Part shown: positions 25,605 through 34,611 of the stretch, in pieces
How positions within the stretch are numbered: position 1 is the stretch's first letter
Layout: each line of letters begins with the position of its first letter
Position numbers and translations under genes: made by a program
Notes under the pieces: generated by a model
The model's database searches: none
Seen by the model: only the letters and a program-made list of their open reading frames with translations
Told to the model about the DNA's origin: nothing
Source: Nitrospirota bacterium
Lineage (GTDB): Bacteria; Nitrospirota; Thermodesulfovibrionia; Thermodesulfovibrionales; Magnetobacteriaceae
DNA: 44,735 nt
Assembly: GCA_015233015.1 (NCBI GenBank)
Contig: JADFYO010000026.1
Location: forward strand, 1-44,735
Direction of reading: 5' to 3'

Positions 25605-26633
25605 TCAAAAATATCTCTTTTTGAAATACAGCGCCACCGTAACCATGCCCACCATTACCGGAACCTCTACCAGAGGCCCGATGACCGCCGCAAATGCCTC
25701 CGATGAGTTTATCCCAAAGACTGCCACCGCCACAGCTATTGCCAGCTCAAAATTATTGCTTGCCGCCGTGAACGACAAAGACGCGGTTTTGTCGTACGGG
25801 ATCTTATATTTAATTCCCATGTAGAAAGATATGAAGAACATTACGAGGAAGTATATCAGAAGCGGCAGCGCTATGCGCATTACATCTGAGGGGAGCGTTA
25901 TTATCTTGTCCCCTTTTAGTGAGAACATCAGGCCGATTGTCAGAAGCAGGAAAATCAGCGTCAATGGGCTTATTGCCGGGATGAACTTCTCACTATACCA
26001 GGCCGCGCCTTTTAATCTGAGGAATATATATCTGGTAGCAAAACCGGCAAGGAAGGGTATTCCTAAATAAATCAATACGCTCTTAGCAATTTGCGCTATC
26101 GAGATGTCAACGACAGCGCCCTTCAACCCAAACCACTCTGGTAATACCGTAATAAATATCCATGCATAAAGCGAATAGAAAACTATCTGAAATATCGAAT
26201 TAAACGCCGTAAGCCCCGCGGCATACTCAGGGTCGCCCTCGGCTAAATCGTTCCAGACGATTACCATCGCGATACACCTGGCAAGTCCAATCATTATAAG
26301 GCCGACCATGTAATGAGGGAGGTCTCTTAATAAGACAATCGCGAGGAAAAACATCAGCGTTGGCCCAATCACCCAGTTTTGTACGAGTGATAAAACGAGC
26401 ACACGCCTGTTTTTAAACACAAGCCCCAGCTCCTCGTATTTGACCTTTGCCAGAGGCGGGTACATCATTAAAATCAATCCTACCGCAATAGGTATAGATG
26501 TTGTGCCGACCTGCATCCCTGCCGCCATCTCTTTAACCAACGGCAAGAAGTACCCCGTCCCAACCCCGGCGACCATTGCCAGGAATATCCACAGTGTTAA
26601 GTATCTGTCCAGTGCTGAAAGTTGTTTTCTCAT
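25605..26633 (-). CDS. acr3: Arsenite efflux permease, ACR3 family
   Basis: Encodes 342 residues with about ten membrane helices. ACR3 signatures are present: [26 protein letters not shown], the essential cysteine in [16 protein letters not shown], and [16 protein letters not shown] near the C-terminus. It exports arsenite by proton antiport. ATG 26633 follows CGAGGGCG; a GTG two codons earlier is possible. The start overlaps the arsR stop, and arsC lies further upstream, a classic detoxification operon. Confidence 0.95.
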   Translation of the reverse strand: MRKQLSALDRYLTLWIFLAMVAGVGTGYFLPLVKEMAAGMQVGTTSIPIAVGLILMMYPPLAKVKYEELGLVFKNRRVLVLSLVQNWVIGPTLMFFLAIVLLRDLPHYMVGLIMIGLARCIAMVIVWNDLAEGDPEYAAGLTAFNSIFQIVFYSLYAWIFITVLPEWFGLKGAVVDISIAQIAKSVLIYLGIPFLAGFATRYIFLRLKGAAWYSEKFIPAISPLTLIFLLLTIGLMFSLKGDKIITLPSDVMRIALPLLIYFLVMFFISFYMGIKYKIPYDKTASLSFTAASNNFELAIAVAVAVFGINSSEAFAAVIGPLVEVPVMVGMVTVALYFKKRYF

Positions 26634-26944
26634 GAACACGCCCTCGATTTACATGAATTTTTGAGACGACTGCTGTCATCGTCGTTTGAATATTTCTCAC
26701 AGATAGAAATAACAAGAAATCTGCTGAACAAATCACCCTCAGCAAGGCTGTAATGCACCCACTTACCGTCTTTTCTGTCGCTGATAAGCCCGGCCTCTTT
26801 CAGGATGGAGAGATGGAAGGAGACATTTGGCTGGCTCATATCGAGTGCTGCCGTAATATCGCAGACACAGCGCTCCCCAGCCCCAAGCAGCTTGATTATC
26901 CTTAGACGCGTTTCGTCAGAAAGTGCGCTGAATAGTTTTACCAT
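26630..26944 (-). CDS. arsR: ArsR-family arsenic-responsive repressor
   Basis: Encodes 104 residues with a winged helix ([51 protein letters not shown]). The metal-sensing pair is in RCVCDI, matching the CVCD motif of As(III) sensors. Further cysteines lie at the C-terminus (NSCKSRACS). It lies between arsC and acr3 and probably represses the operon promoter at a palindrome at 27438-27457. Confidence 0.94.
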   Translation of the reverse strand: MVKLFSALSDETRLRIIKLLGAGERCVCDITAALDMSQPNVSFHLSILKEAGLISDRKDGKWVHYSLAEGDLFSRFLVISICEKYSNDDDSSRLKNSCKSRACS

Positions 26945-26947
26945 CTG

Positions 26948-27370
26948 CTATGCCGGCCGCCGGAGCCACTGCTCTATCTTAGACTGTATATCATCTCTGA
27001 CCTCTCTAGTCTTACGAAGTTTCTCTTCAAATGTGCCGGTAAAACCTGACGGGTCGTCAAAGCTCCAGTGGAGCCTCTTGCCGCCGCCGGGGACAACCGG
27101 ACAGCGCTCGGCGCTTGCCCCGTCGCAGACCGTTATCACGTAATCGAATGTGGCGCCGGAGCTGATGAGGCTCTCAACGCTTTGGGTCTGTTTAGTTGAA
27201 ATATCGATGCCGAGTTCCCGCAGCGCCTCAACGGCAATGGGATTTAGAACGCCCGGCTCAAGCCCTGCGCTTTCGGCGATGAAGCGTCTCCCGCCAAGTT
27301 TATTTAACAACGCCTCCGCCATCTGGCTTCGCGCGCTGTTATGGATACAAACGAACAGAACTTTTTCCAT
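26948..27370 (-). CDS. arsC: Arsenate reductase, thioredoxin-coupled (low-Mr phosphatase fold)
   Basis: Encodes 140 residues. The P-loop CIHNSARSQ at residues 8-16 is the CX5R phosphatase-type active site of the Staphylococcus pI258 ArsC family. A further cysteine in [14 protein letters not shown] provides the redox relay. The C-terminus has [17 protein letters not shown]. It reduces arsenate to arsenite for export by Acr3. AGGAGG precedes ATG 27370. It is the first gene of arsC-arsR-acr3. Confidence 0.95.
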   Translation of the reverse strand: MEKVLFVCIHNSARSQMAEALLNKLGGRRFIAESAGLEPGVLNPIAVEALRELGIDISTKQTQSVESLISSGATFDYVITVCDGASAERCPVVPGGGKRLHWSFDDPSGFTGTFEEKLRKTREVRDDIQSKIEQWLRRPA

Positions 27371-27437
27371 GCCAACCTCCTCTTATATAAGTATATATTG
27401 ATATGATACAGTATGCAGGGCGGTTATTGCAAGACTA

Positions 27438-27470
27438 CATATAAGATATTTTATATGTTAGGTGTGTCAA
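27438..27470 (-). promoter_or_regulatory. ars operon promoter with palindromic operator
   Basis: The minus strand has an exact TTGACA (27470-27465), 16 bases, and TATCTT (27448-27443). A perfect palindrome CATATAA-n6-TTATATG (27457-27438) covers the -10 box, well placed for ArsR to block RNA polymerase. It lies 68 bases before arsC. Confidence 0.55.
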
Positions 27471-27533
27471 CAGCATCATATAGTTGAGGTCAATTTAATA
27501 TGACTGCCGCTCTGTCTTGTTATCTCTGAGCTA

Positions 27534-28560
27534 TGATGTCAATAGTGGACACTAAATCATTCATGCCGCAGTTCTTTTTTCATAGAGTTGTTTTTCATAA
27601 GCGGCTGGAGATAGGTATCCGAGCCGTGCCTGAGTTCTCTGATGGTTATAGAAAACCTCTATGTATTCGGTGATGTCGTTGATAGCTTCTTGTCTGCTCC
27701 TGTAATGGCGATGATAAACGAGTTCATTCTTAAGCGTTCCCCAGAAACTTTCCATCGGCGCATTGTCATGGCAATTACCCTTTCTGCTCATAGACGCCAC
27801 TATGCCTGACTGCTCAAGCGACCTTCTGTATTCATGTGCGCAGTACTGACTTCCACGGTCAGAATGATGGATAAGCCCCTTACCAGGGCGTCTGGATGCC
27901 ACTGCCTTAAACAATGACCGGCTGACAAGCTCCTTTTTCATGCGATCCGACATGGCATATCCTACAATCCTTCCGCTGCATATATCCTTATGCCCCGCAA
28001 GGTACAACCACCCCTCATCTGTCGGTATATAGGTTATATCTGAGAGCCATACCTGATTTAGCGCAGTTGCCTCAAAACGCTGATTAAGAAGATTATCCGC
28101 TACGGGCAGTTTATGCTTGGAATCTGTCGTGGCTTTAAATCTCCTCTTCTGTTTACATTTTATGCCAAGTTTCTTACGAATACGCCTGATTCGGCAGACC
28201 CCAACGTTCACTCCATTATTCGACAGCTTCTCTTTAAGGCGCTCAGTTCCGTATGTCCCCCTTGTCTGCTTGTGCGCTGCCAGTATATATATCTCCAGTC
28301 GAGTCTCCTCTTTTTCGCGCATCGATGGTTCCCTCTCAAGCCGGGCGTAATATCCGCTGGCTGATACTTTCAATACCCGCCTAAGAAATGGCACTGATAA
28401 CCGCCTGCCAACCTCCGGTATTGATAATCCACCTTCTATCAATAACTTTACCGCCTCTTCTCTAAACTCCTTCGTGTACTTCCCGTTCGGGATCCTTTCC
28501 ATTGAACACCTCCATTGAGTTTCTTATTTTACTCTTTTTTGGTGTCCACTTTTTCCATCT
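27534..28560 (-). mobile_element. IS3-family insertion sequence, about 1.03 kb, deletion derivative
   Basis: Ends carry imperfect inverted repeats sharing GATGnnAAnAGTGGACAC: TGATGTCAATAGTGGACAC at 27534-27552 and, inverted, AGATGGAAAAAGTGGACAC at 28560-28542. Between them lies one transposase gene. The right end matches the element tail at 1-120. The element is about 200 bp shorter than usual IS3 members because part of orfA/orfB is missing. I see no target-site duplication at these boundaries. Confidence 0.85.
27561..28502 (-). CDS. IS3-family transposase, OrfA/OrfB fused by internal deletion
   Basis: Encodes 313 residues. Residues 1-38 are the start of OrfA (YTKEFREEAVKLLIEGG, a helix-turn-helix). 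From about residue 39 the sequence jumps to the OrfB start region (RRVLKVSASGYYARL), HTH_21 and the rve integrase core. The DDE residues are seen in WLSDITYI, HHSDRGSQY and NAPMESFWGTLKNE. The leucine-zipper half of OrfA and the normal frameshift window are absent, yet the reading frame stays open. It may be an inactive or regulatory derivative. GGAGGTGTTCA precedes the ATG. Confidence 0.88.
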   Translation of the reverse strand: MERIPNGKYTKEFREEAVKLLIEGGLSIPEVGRRLSVPFLRRVLKVSASGYYARLEREPSMREKEETRLEIYILAAHKQTRGTYGTERLKEKLSNNGVNVGVCRIRRIRKKLGIKCKQKRRFKATTDSKHKLPVADNLLNQRFEATALNQVWLSDITYIPTDEGWLYLAGHKDICSGRIVGYAMSDRMKKELVSRSLFKAVASRRPGKGLIHHSDRGSQYCAHEYRRSLEQSGIVASMSRKGNCHDNAPMESFWGTLKNELVYHRHYRSRQEAINDITEYIEVFYNHQRTQARLGYLSPAAYEKQLYEKRTAA

Positions 28561-28839
28561 TACCTCAACATTTGCCAACGGCACATTTGTAAGGCAAAAG
28601 ATTGTTAACGATAAAATTACAATAGAAGCTATCTTTTTTTAGTTTTCCACTATTCATAAGTGCCTTCCCCTATGTAGTTAGGGTTGCATTACAACGCAAC
28701 AAATATGAAAAAGAAAACTTTATATATGCAATTTTTGACAAAATTATGACACTTATACTAAGTTGCAACCATATGAGTAATAATTATCCTGTTAATAAAA
28801 TCATCCCGAGCCTGCCTAAGCTTGTCGAAACTAATATAA

Positions 28840-29589
28840 TTATTGCAATATCCTGTACTTGCTGAGCACCTCTGCTATCTGGCCACATGTCATAGCACCC
28901 TCGGCACACGTGCCGCTTACGCAGCTTGGGCCGGCTATAGAGAAGATCGTCGGAGATACTTTTTGCACAAGCGTGAGCATCTCGTCCGCCACGGCGTGGA
29001 TTTCCCACTGCGCGCGATTGCAGCAGCGCTGCCTGAAAAAATGCAGCAGTTCGCGGGCATTCATCGTTACGATTATCTTGGTCTCACAGGCGTTTGGAAG
29101 CACAAACCTTGCGTCCTGATTGCCGGCCTCACCTTCGTATCCAAGCTCGTTCAGTCTTTTCGATATGAGGGCATAGGCTGAGTGCGCCTCTTTCATAAAG
29201 TCATCGAAGATTTTTTTGAGCGCCTTGTCTGAGCTTATGGACGGAGGTATTATGTAGTCCAATGTGCCGTCTTTGCCAGTCTGCCCCGTAAGCCCCACGT
29301 AGCGCTGAGACTGCTGGCTGTATGAGGCCAGTCTGTGGCGCACAAGCTGGTGTGAACACGCCCGCGATATGCCCTCGATTGCAAACGTAAACGAGGAGTG
29401 CTCAATTGGGCTTAAGTGCCCCATGTCCATTAGTTTTTGAATAAAACCCTTCTGGTCCTTTTTTGTTATCTTATTTTTCAGCCCTTCTATATCCGAAGGG
29501 CTGTAGCAGAGCTTGGCGGCCATTGCGATTAATTCCTCAGGCTCCGGCGTATGCCTTAACAGCATTACCTTTAGTTTTGTCTCACCCAT
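28840..29589 (-). CDS. thyX: Flavin-dependent thymidylate synthase ThyX
   Basis: From ATG 29589 it encodes 249 residues (MGETKLKVMLL). The ThyX signature RHRLASYSQQSQR is present, with HLSPIEHSSFTFAIEG before it and FFRQRCCNRAQWEI after it. It methylates dUMP using methylene-THF and reduced flavin. The open frame extends to 29670, but that would overlap panB by 71 bases; ATG 29589 has TAGGAAG upstream, just after the panB stop. It is the last gene of metF-panB-thyX. Confidence 0.95.
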   Translation of the reverse strand: MGETKLKVMLLRHTPEPEELIAMAAKLCYSPSDIEGLKNKITKKDQKGFIQKLMDMGHLSPIEHSSFTFAIEGISRACSHQLVRHRLASYSQQSQRYVGLTGQTGKDGTLDYIIPPSISSDKALKKIFDDFMKEAHSAYALISKRLNELGYEGEAGNQDARFVLPNACETKIIVTMNARELLHFFRQRCCNRAQWEIHAVADEMLTLVQKVSPTIFSIAGPSCVSGTCAEGAMTCGQIAEVLSKYRILQ

Positions 29590-29599
29590 TTCATTCTTC

Positions 29600-30400
29600 C
29601 TATTGAAAACTTTCTTTTGCGGAAGGGAAAATCCCTTTTTCCACTTCTTCTTTGTATTGTTTAAGGGCATTCAGGGTCTCGCCTTTCAGATTGGCATATT
29701 TCTTTACGAATTTTGGTACAAACCGCTCGAAAAGTCCCAGCACATCATGAAGCACGAGGATTTGTCCATCGCAGCCGGGACCGGCCCCTATGCCGATTGT
29801 GGCAATGGACACGGAGGCTGTTATCTGATTAGCCAACGCGCAGGGCACCGCCTCGAGGACTATGCTGAAGGCGCCCGCGTCCTCAAGTCTTTTTGCATCC
29901 TCGATTAAAATCCTGCCCGCTTCCTCTGTCTTGCCTTGTACCTTATAGCCACCCATCCTGTATATCGCCTGCGGGGTAAGCCCTATGTGCGCCATTACGG
30001 GTATCTCGGCGCGCACAATCGCCCTGACCTGAGGGACAATCTCGCTGCCGCCTTCTATCTTCACCGCCTGTGCTCCGGCTTCCTTTACAAATCGGGCAGC
30101 GTTTCTTACCGCGTCCTCAACCGAAACCTGATACGACATAAAAGGCATATCCCCTATTACCATAGATTTCTCTACCGCGCGCGACACAAGCCTCGTGTGA
30201 TAGAGCATCTCATCCATTGTCACAGGCAGGGTGTTTTCAAGCCCCTGCACTACCATCGCAAGGGAATCCCCGACTAAAATGCCGTCAAGTCCGGCCTCAT
30301 CGGCAATACGCCCAAACGTGTAGTCGTAGGCCGTTATAAGCGTGAGCTTCTGGCCCGTTTGTTTCTTATCCCTGAAGTGCTGTATCGTCGCCCGCGGCAT
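29600..30400 (-). CDS. panB: 3-methyl-2-oxobutanoate hydroxymethyltransferase
   Basis: Encodes 266 residues. PanB signatures: LITAYDYTFGRIADEAGLDGILVGDSL, GDMPFMSYQ, VKIEGG, MAHIGLTPQ and IGIGAGPGCDGQILVLHD. It transfers a hydroxymethyl group from methylene-THF to ketoisovalerate, the first step to pantothenate and CoA. It starts eight bases after the metF stop and is followed by thyX. The neighbours share methylene-THF as a substrate. Confidence 0.97.
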   Translation of the reverse strand: MPRATIQHFRDKKQTGQKLTLITAYDYTFGRIADEAGLDGILVGDSLAMVVQGLENTLPVTMDEMLYHTRLVSRAVEKSMVIGDMPFMSYQVSVEDAVRNAARFVKEAGAQAVKIEGGSEIVPQVRAIVRAEIPVMAHIGLTPQAIYRMGGYKVQGKTEEAGRILIEDAKRLEDAGAFSIVLEAVPCALANQITASVSIATIGIGAGPGCDGQILVLHDVLGLFERFVPKFVKKYANLKGETLNALKQYKEEVEKGIFPSAKESFQ

Positions 30401-30408
30401 CTTAATAC

Positions 30409-31290
30409 CTATAACAGTCCCGCCCTGTGAAGTATTTCAGGGACCTTGTCCTCCATGCCGATGGCCATTATGTGAACGCCGTCGCAGATTTTCTCATCCT
30501 TGAGCTGCTTAATATGCCGCGCCGTAATGGTCATCCCCATGTCGAGGGCCTTTTCCTTGCCGGCTGCCTTGAGTTCGGCTATCAGCTCCGCCGGGACTTT
30601 TATACCGGGTACATTATTATTTAAAAAATTCGCCATGCCGACGCTCTTCAACACTACAAGACCGGCCATGACTTTAGTGTTTAACTTCTTGGCAAATGCC
30701 ATAAATTCTCTAAACTTCTCTATGTCGTAGATGGCCTGCGTCTGGAAGAAATTCGCACCCGCCCGGACCTTTTTCTCGAATTTCATCAGCTGCGGCTCGA
30801 GGGGATTTGACTCCGGCGTTACAACCGCACCCTGGAAGAAACTCGTCGCGCCCTTCATTTCGTTTCCAGACATGTCCTTACCCTTGTTCAAAGAATCAAC
30901 GACCTGAAGGAGCTGGACAGACTCGATGTCATAAACGGACTTCGCCCCCTTCTGGTCTCCGGCAGTCACATGGTCGCCGGTCATGCAGAGGACATTGTGA
31001 ATGCCAAGCACCGAGGCGCCAAGCAGGTCTGACTGAAGCCCTATGCGGTTTCTGTCACGGCAGGTCATCTGAAGAATAGGCTCAAGCCCCTGTTCCATTG
31101 CAATTTTACACACGGCAAGCGAGCATATCCTCATCACCGCGGACTGGTTGTCCGTAACGTTTACGGCGTCTATTTTGCCTTTAAGAATGTGCATATCGTG
31201 TATCATCGTTGTTATATCGGTACCCTTAGGGGGTCCAACCTCGGCTGTAACGACAAATTTACCTGATTGAATGGCTTCTTTAAAACTCAT
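30409..31290 (-). CDS. metF: Methylenetetrahydrofolate reductase, MetF
   Basis: Encodes 293 residues of the TIM-barrel MTHFR family: VVTAEVGPPKGTDI at the N-terminus, NVTDNQSA, QMTCRDRNRIGLQSDLLG, LCMTGDH and the ANFFQTQAIYD motif. It reduces methylene-THF to methyl-THF. The short form fits anaerobic Wood-Ljungdahl enzymes that work with a MetV partner; a metV gene lies at 35930-36604 in another operon. GGAGACATCGAT precedes ATG 31290. It is first in its operon, with a leader of about 110 bases. Confidence 0.94.
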   Translation of the reverse strand: MSFKEAIQSGKFVVTAEVGPPKGTDITTMIHDMHILKGKIDAVNVTDNQSAVMRICSLAVCKIAMEQGLEPILQMTCRDRNRIGLQSDLLGASVLGIHNVLCMTGDHVTAGDQKGAKSVYDIESVQLLQVVDSLNKGKDMSGNEMKGATSFFQGAVVTPESNPLEPQLMKFEKKVRAGANFFQTQAIYDIEKFREFMAFAKKLNTKVMAGLVVLKSVGMANFLNNNVPGIKVPAELIAELKAAGKEKALDMGMTITARHIKQLKDEKICDGVHIMAIGMEDKVPEILHRAGLL

Positions 31291-31348
31291 ATCGATGTCT
31301 CCTTTTTTTTGAATATTTCCTTATAGAAAGTATCCCGTATCCGGTTGT

Positions 31349-31421
31349 CGAGGCCTTTTTTAAGAAAATGCCTCGTGGTTGTCCTCCTATTTGCACTGGT
31401 TTCACTTTCAGCGCTATTATA
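31349..31421 (-). promoter_or_regulatory. Promoter and hairpin leader of metF-panB-thyX
   Basis: The minus strand has an exact TATAAT (31421-31416); the -35 box is poor. Downstream in the leader CGAGGC (31375-31370) pairs with GCCTCG (31354-31349) around an A/T-rich 15-base loop. There is no U-tract. The stem could act in regulation or simply stabilise the leader. I match no riboswitch. Confidence 0.4.
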
Positions 31422-31568
31422 TCATATCCATCCGGTATTTTAAAATGACGCCTTTCTTTCCAGAAACGCCGCAGCAGCGGCCTCAATGAGTGCCGGAAAA
31501 TCTGGCGCGATGTTCGGCGCTGGCCGTTCGTTGAGAGTTGATGGTTCGTTGGTATTGACACGGACATC

Positions 31569-32000
31569 ATGGAAAGCGTACAATTAAGAATGGGAACAGT
31601 GAGACCGTCTAAGGCACATACAGAAGGGGAAGCGCACCGGTACGTGGAAAACACCAAAGGTCTGTTAAAAGACGCTGCCATTGAAGACAACATCTACCTC
31701 GACAAAAAACCAGTGCGTGAAGCATTCGGCACGGCCTATCTTGCCATACTCGAAGCCATTAACGAAGCCTTGATAAAGAAGGGTCTCACCCGTAAAGAAT
31801 TGCCTAAGTCCGTTGACGGTTATATGGCGGCCATAAAAAAGTACCTGTCTGTAAACAATGGCAAACTCGTAAGGGAATTTGACAGCCTCTATGAAGCCCT
31901 GCATATAGCCGGATATTACAGGGGTTTGCTATATCAAGTGCCGTTAGTAAAAGAAGCCATGGGGGAAGCGGACACCTTTATCAAGAAGATTTTACCTTAA
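31569..32000 (+). CDS. DUF5618-like small helical protein
   Basis: Encodes up to 143 residues. The body (AHRYVENTKGLLKDAAIEDN, YLDKKPVREAFGTAYLAILEA, LYEALHIAGYYRGL) is all-helical and resembles DUF5618 proteins, which are often found near nucleotidyltransferase or toxin-like genes; the similarity is judged by eye. The function is unknown. The start is uncertain: ATG 31569 lacks a ribosome binding site and ATG 31590 is an alternative. It is divergent from metF and stands alone. Confidence 0.6.
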   Translation: MESVQLRMGTVRPSKAHTEGEAHRYVENTKGLLKDAAIEDNIYLDKKPVREAFGTAYLAILEAINEALIKKGLTRKELPKSVDGYMAAIKKYLSVNNGKLVREFDSLYEALHIAGYYRGLLYQVPLVKEAMGEADTFIKKILP

Positions 32001-32325
32001 CCAGCACTAGAAACCCTTGCAACATTAAACAGAAGAAGACTTTTTGTATATTGTTAAAAACATCTGATTGCCGTTTCTATATAAAAAACTTATGGACAAT
32101 AGACGCAACATCCGAATAAATCTGACCCCTTGTTTCATCGTACCGCTATGTCACATGTCCATGTGAAAACCTGACACCCATCTGTTATGCACGAAGTGCC
32201 GGTAAGCGTGCACTATCAGTAAGTTGAAGGCAAATGGTTAATCTATCCAAAATTAGACAAATGAATCCTTGTTGTCCAGTTTCATGTTTCGTAGAAGGTG
32301 ACTTTCAAAGTAAGAACCTGTTATA
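32001..32325. other. Intergenic stretch with degenerate REP-like words
   Basis: No open frame with coding character is seen. It holds AATCTGACCCC near 32108 and, on the minus strand, GGTGTCAGGTT (32178-32168). These resemble other REP-like words in the window at 34997, 35809 and 44326. Nothing else can be supported. Confidence 0.4.
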
Positions 32326-33171
32326 GTGAAACACACGATAATGAAAATAAGAAACCTTAACTTAAACTATGATCATCCGTTGCAAGTTGAAGAGGGTATT
32401 TTCTGGGTGGGCTACTATGATCAAACAACCGGTGTTCAATGCAATCCATATCTTTTAACCGATGGGGACGAGTCTGTATTAATAGATGGGGGAAGCAGGC
32501 TTGATTTCAGTATTGTAATGTCGAAGATATTTGAAACGGGGCTTGATCCTCGCCTGATTTCAACTCTTATCTACCACCACTATGACCCGGATCTTTGCGC
32601 TTCTTTGCCTCATCTTGAAGAGATTATTAACAACCCCAATCTTGTGGTTCTCTCACATAGCTACAACAACCAGTTTATACGATATTATTCGGGAAGGACT
32701 CCGTTAACGTGTGTGGAATCATTAGGTTTTTCATATACGCTCAAATCTGGCAGAAAATTAGTGTTTGCCAGAACGCCTTATTCTCATTCCGCTGGCAGTT
32801 TTGTCACATTAGATAAGAAAAGCGGGATTGTTTTTTCGAGCGATATATTTGGGAGTTATTCAAGAGACTGGCAGCTGTTTCATGAATTTGATGTCGAGTG
32901 CTCCACATGCAAAGATTCTATCGCTTGTGCCTATAATAAGCCAATTTGTCCTATGAGAGAAATAAAAAATTTCCATAGAACTCTCATGCCTTGCAGTAGT
33001 GCACTTACCTACGCTGTTGAGCTTATACACGGCCTTGAGCCTCAGATTATAGCTCCTCAGCACGGAAGTATTCTGTACAAAAAAGAGGATATACAGAGGG
33101 TTGTTAATGTTCTTTCTGGTCTGGATAATGTTGGTTTTGAAGGATATATAAAGAAGTCAAACAATGAATAA
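32326..33171 (+). CDS. Diiron ODP/FprA-like protein (metallo-beta-lactamase fold, oxygen-sensor type)
   Basis: Encodes about 281 residues from GTG 32326; ATG 32341 is an alternative. It matches the metallo-beta-lactamase domain of flavodiiron proteins without the flavodoxin domain. Diiron ligands appear in HHYDPD, TPYSHSAGSF, FSSDIFG and APQHGSIL. ODP proteins of this type sense oxygen or Fe(II) in Treponema chemotaxis. A cysteine-rich insert (CSTCKDSIACAYNKPICPM) follows the diiron Asp. It overlaps the next gene, a PP2C phosphatase, by eight bases, so it probably supplies the input to the partner-switching module behind it. It could instead reduce O2 or NO. Confidence 0.82.
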   Translation: MKHTIMKIRNLNLNYDHPLQVEEGIFWVGYYDQTTGVQCNPYLLTDGDESVLIDGGSRLDFSIVMSKIFETGLDPRLISTLIYHHYDPDLCASLPHLEEIINNPNLVVLSHSYNNQFIRYYSGRTPLTCVESLGFSYTLKSGRKLVFARTPYSHSAGSFVTLDKKSGIVFSSDIFGSYSRDWQLFHEFDVECSTCKDSIACAYNKPICPMREIKNFHRTLMPCSSALTYAVELIHGLEPQIIAPQHGSILYKKEDIQRVVNVLSGLDNVGFEGYIKKSNNE

Positions 33172-34108
33172 TATTAATGAGGAAATAAAAGAAACCTTAT
33201 CAACCAAAACCTTATCAACCAACCATTATGGGAAGTATAGTCATACCCTGCTTGAGGGGTTTGCAAGAGAATTTGACATTAGGCTCCACTCACGGGTTTT
33301 AAGTGACATGGTTGCCAAATATGTCACAATAAATGGAAAGCTCAATGAACTATTGAGAATAAATGATGAAATAGAAAAGGGAAGGATGGCCGACCTTCGA
33401 GCTGCTTCTAAGGTTCAAAATAGATTCTTAACCAATAGTGAAGAAACAGAAAAAGTTCTTATAAATGCTGGACTAAAAGCGGTGTTTTTCAATAGCCATG
33501 TTACTAACATTACAGGGGATTTCTTTTTTCCCAAAGCAATGACCAGTGGGGAAGCCGGACTTTTCGTAGCTGATACTTGTGGCCATGGGGTCTCGGCGGC
33601 GGTTGTGTCAATGCGGATTTTATCTATCATCGACCACTGTCCGGCGCCGAATCTTCATCCCTCTGAATTCCTATCGGTCATAAACAGGGACATTTATGGT
33701 TTGTTGACTCAAGAAATTAGTTTTGTGGCAGGAATATATTTTATTTTTCATCCAAATAAAATTATCTTCTCGAATGCCGGGCAGCCTACGCCGCTGTTGG
33801 TGCGAGGCGCAGAAGTACTAGAGCTGAAATCCTCCAGCTCTCCGATTGGCATGTACCCCAGGTTGGAAGCCAACGAGGTGACTTATGATTTTATAAGCGG
33901 CGATCGTTTGGTCATTCACTCGGACGGTCTGATTGAATCAATGAACGCCAAGGGCAACCCTTTCGGACCAGACAGGCTTATCGATTTTCTGAGAAATAAT
34001 TCCTCTTTATCACTCAATGAGATGAAAAGTTCTCTTGTCTCTGAAATACAAAGATTTACGAACAAGTTTGATGATGATGTTACAATCATCATTATCGAGA
34101 AAGAATAA
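33164..34108 (+). CDS. Cytoplasmic SpoIIE/RsbU-type serine phosphatase
   Basis: Encodes 314 residues. The first 80 are helical and resemble an input or dimerisation region. The SpoIIE PP2C domain follows: ITGDFFFPKA, VADTCGHGVSAAVVSMRI, NAGQPTPLLV, HSDGLIESM and FDDDVTIIII. The first metal-binding motif is GDFFFP instead of GGDFYD, but the aspartates at the known metal positions remain. No membrane segment is present, so its signal is cytoplasmic, consistent with the upstream diiron protein. It is expected to dephosphorylate a STAS antagonist, probably the divergent one at 34612. Confidence 0.88.
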   Translation: MNNINEEIKETLSTKTLSTNHYGKYSHTLLEGFAREFDIRLHSRVLSDMVAKYVTINGKLNELLRINDEIEKGRMADLRAASKVQNRFLTNSEETEKVLINAGLKAVFFNSHVTNITGDFFFPKAMTSGEAGLFVADTCGHGVSAAVVSMRILSIIDHCPAPNLHPSEFLSVINRDIYGLLTQEISFVAGIYFIFHPNKIIFSNAGQPTPLLVRGAEVLELKSSSSPIGMYPRLEANEVTYDFISGDRLVIHSDGLIESMNAKGNPFGPDRLIDFLRNNSSLSLNEMKSSLVSEIQRFTNKFDDDVTIIIIEKE

Positions 34109-34111
34109 CTT

Positions 34112-34582
34112 ATGAGTAAATGCACGATTTTTAGTACCAGCGAAGAAATCGAGAGATTTATGGGTGATGTCTGTCCGGTAATTATGGATTTTACTTATGG
34201 CGATGAAATAGAAATCCGTAATATAGAAACCGCCTTACTCGAACTCTTAGAAAATGCTCTGGAGCACGGCAATAAAAGGGAGGCTCATCGTAAAATCACC
34301 ATCGAATGGGAAATTAATCGAGAATCACTAACTTTTTCTATTGAAGATGAAGGAAGCAGTACACAACCTAAAATACAGGCAGAATGTCCCCCTCTTTCGT
34401 CTGCGCGTGGAAGAGGGCTTTGGTCAATTGTTGATATGGGATTTGCTCTGTCCTTTAGCGAACAAGTTAACAAAGTAACTATGGTTATCAAGAGTAAAAA
34501 TTCGAAAGATATACATTCTGACATCGATGATCATAAGGGAAAAACTAATAGCATTAGTATGTGTAAACACTGGCGTAGATAG
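34112..34582 (+). CDS. RsbW-like anti-sigma/switch serine kinase
   Basis: Encodes 156 residues with a GHKL ATPase core: N box LLELLENALEHGNK, G1 box IEDEGSS and G2 box ARGRGLWSIVDMGF. There is no receiver or histidine phosphoacceptor, so it is a SpoIIAB/RsbW-type serine kinase that binds either a target regulator or a STAS antagonist. The last 30 residues are a polar tail. It starts three bases after the phosphatase stop. Confidence 0.88.
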   Translation: MSKCTIFSTSEEIERFMGDVCPVIMDFTYGDEIEIRNIETALLELLENALEHGNKREAHRKITIEWEINRESLTFSIEDEGSSTQPKIQAECPPLSSARGRGLWSIVDMGFALSFSEQVNKVTMVIKSKNSKDIHSDIDDHKGKTNSISMCKHWRR

Positions 34583-34611
34583 AATTATTTGACAAAACTT
34601 AAGGAGGAGAG

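Noticed and set aside
27525-28570. Target-site duplication for the IS3 copy
   Set aside because: Flanking bases (GAGCTA and TACCTC) give no 3-5 bp direct repeat at the predicted ends.
31280-31693. 137-codon minus-strand frame reaching into the metF start
   Set aside because: It overlaps the metF leader and a plus-strand gene, has no ribosome binding site and shows no domain.
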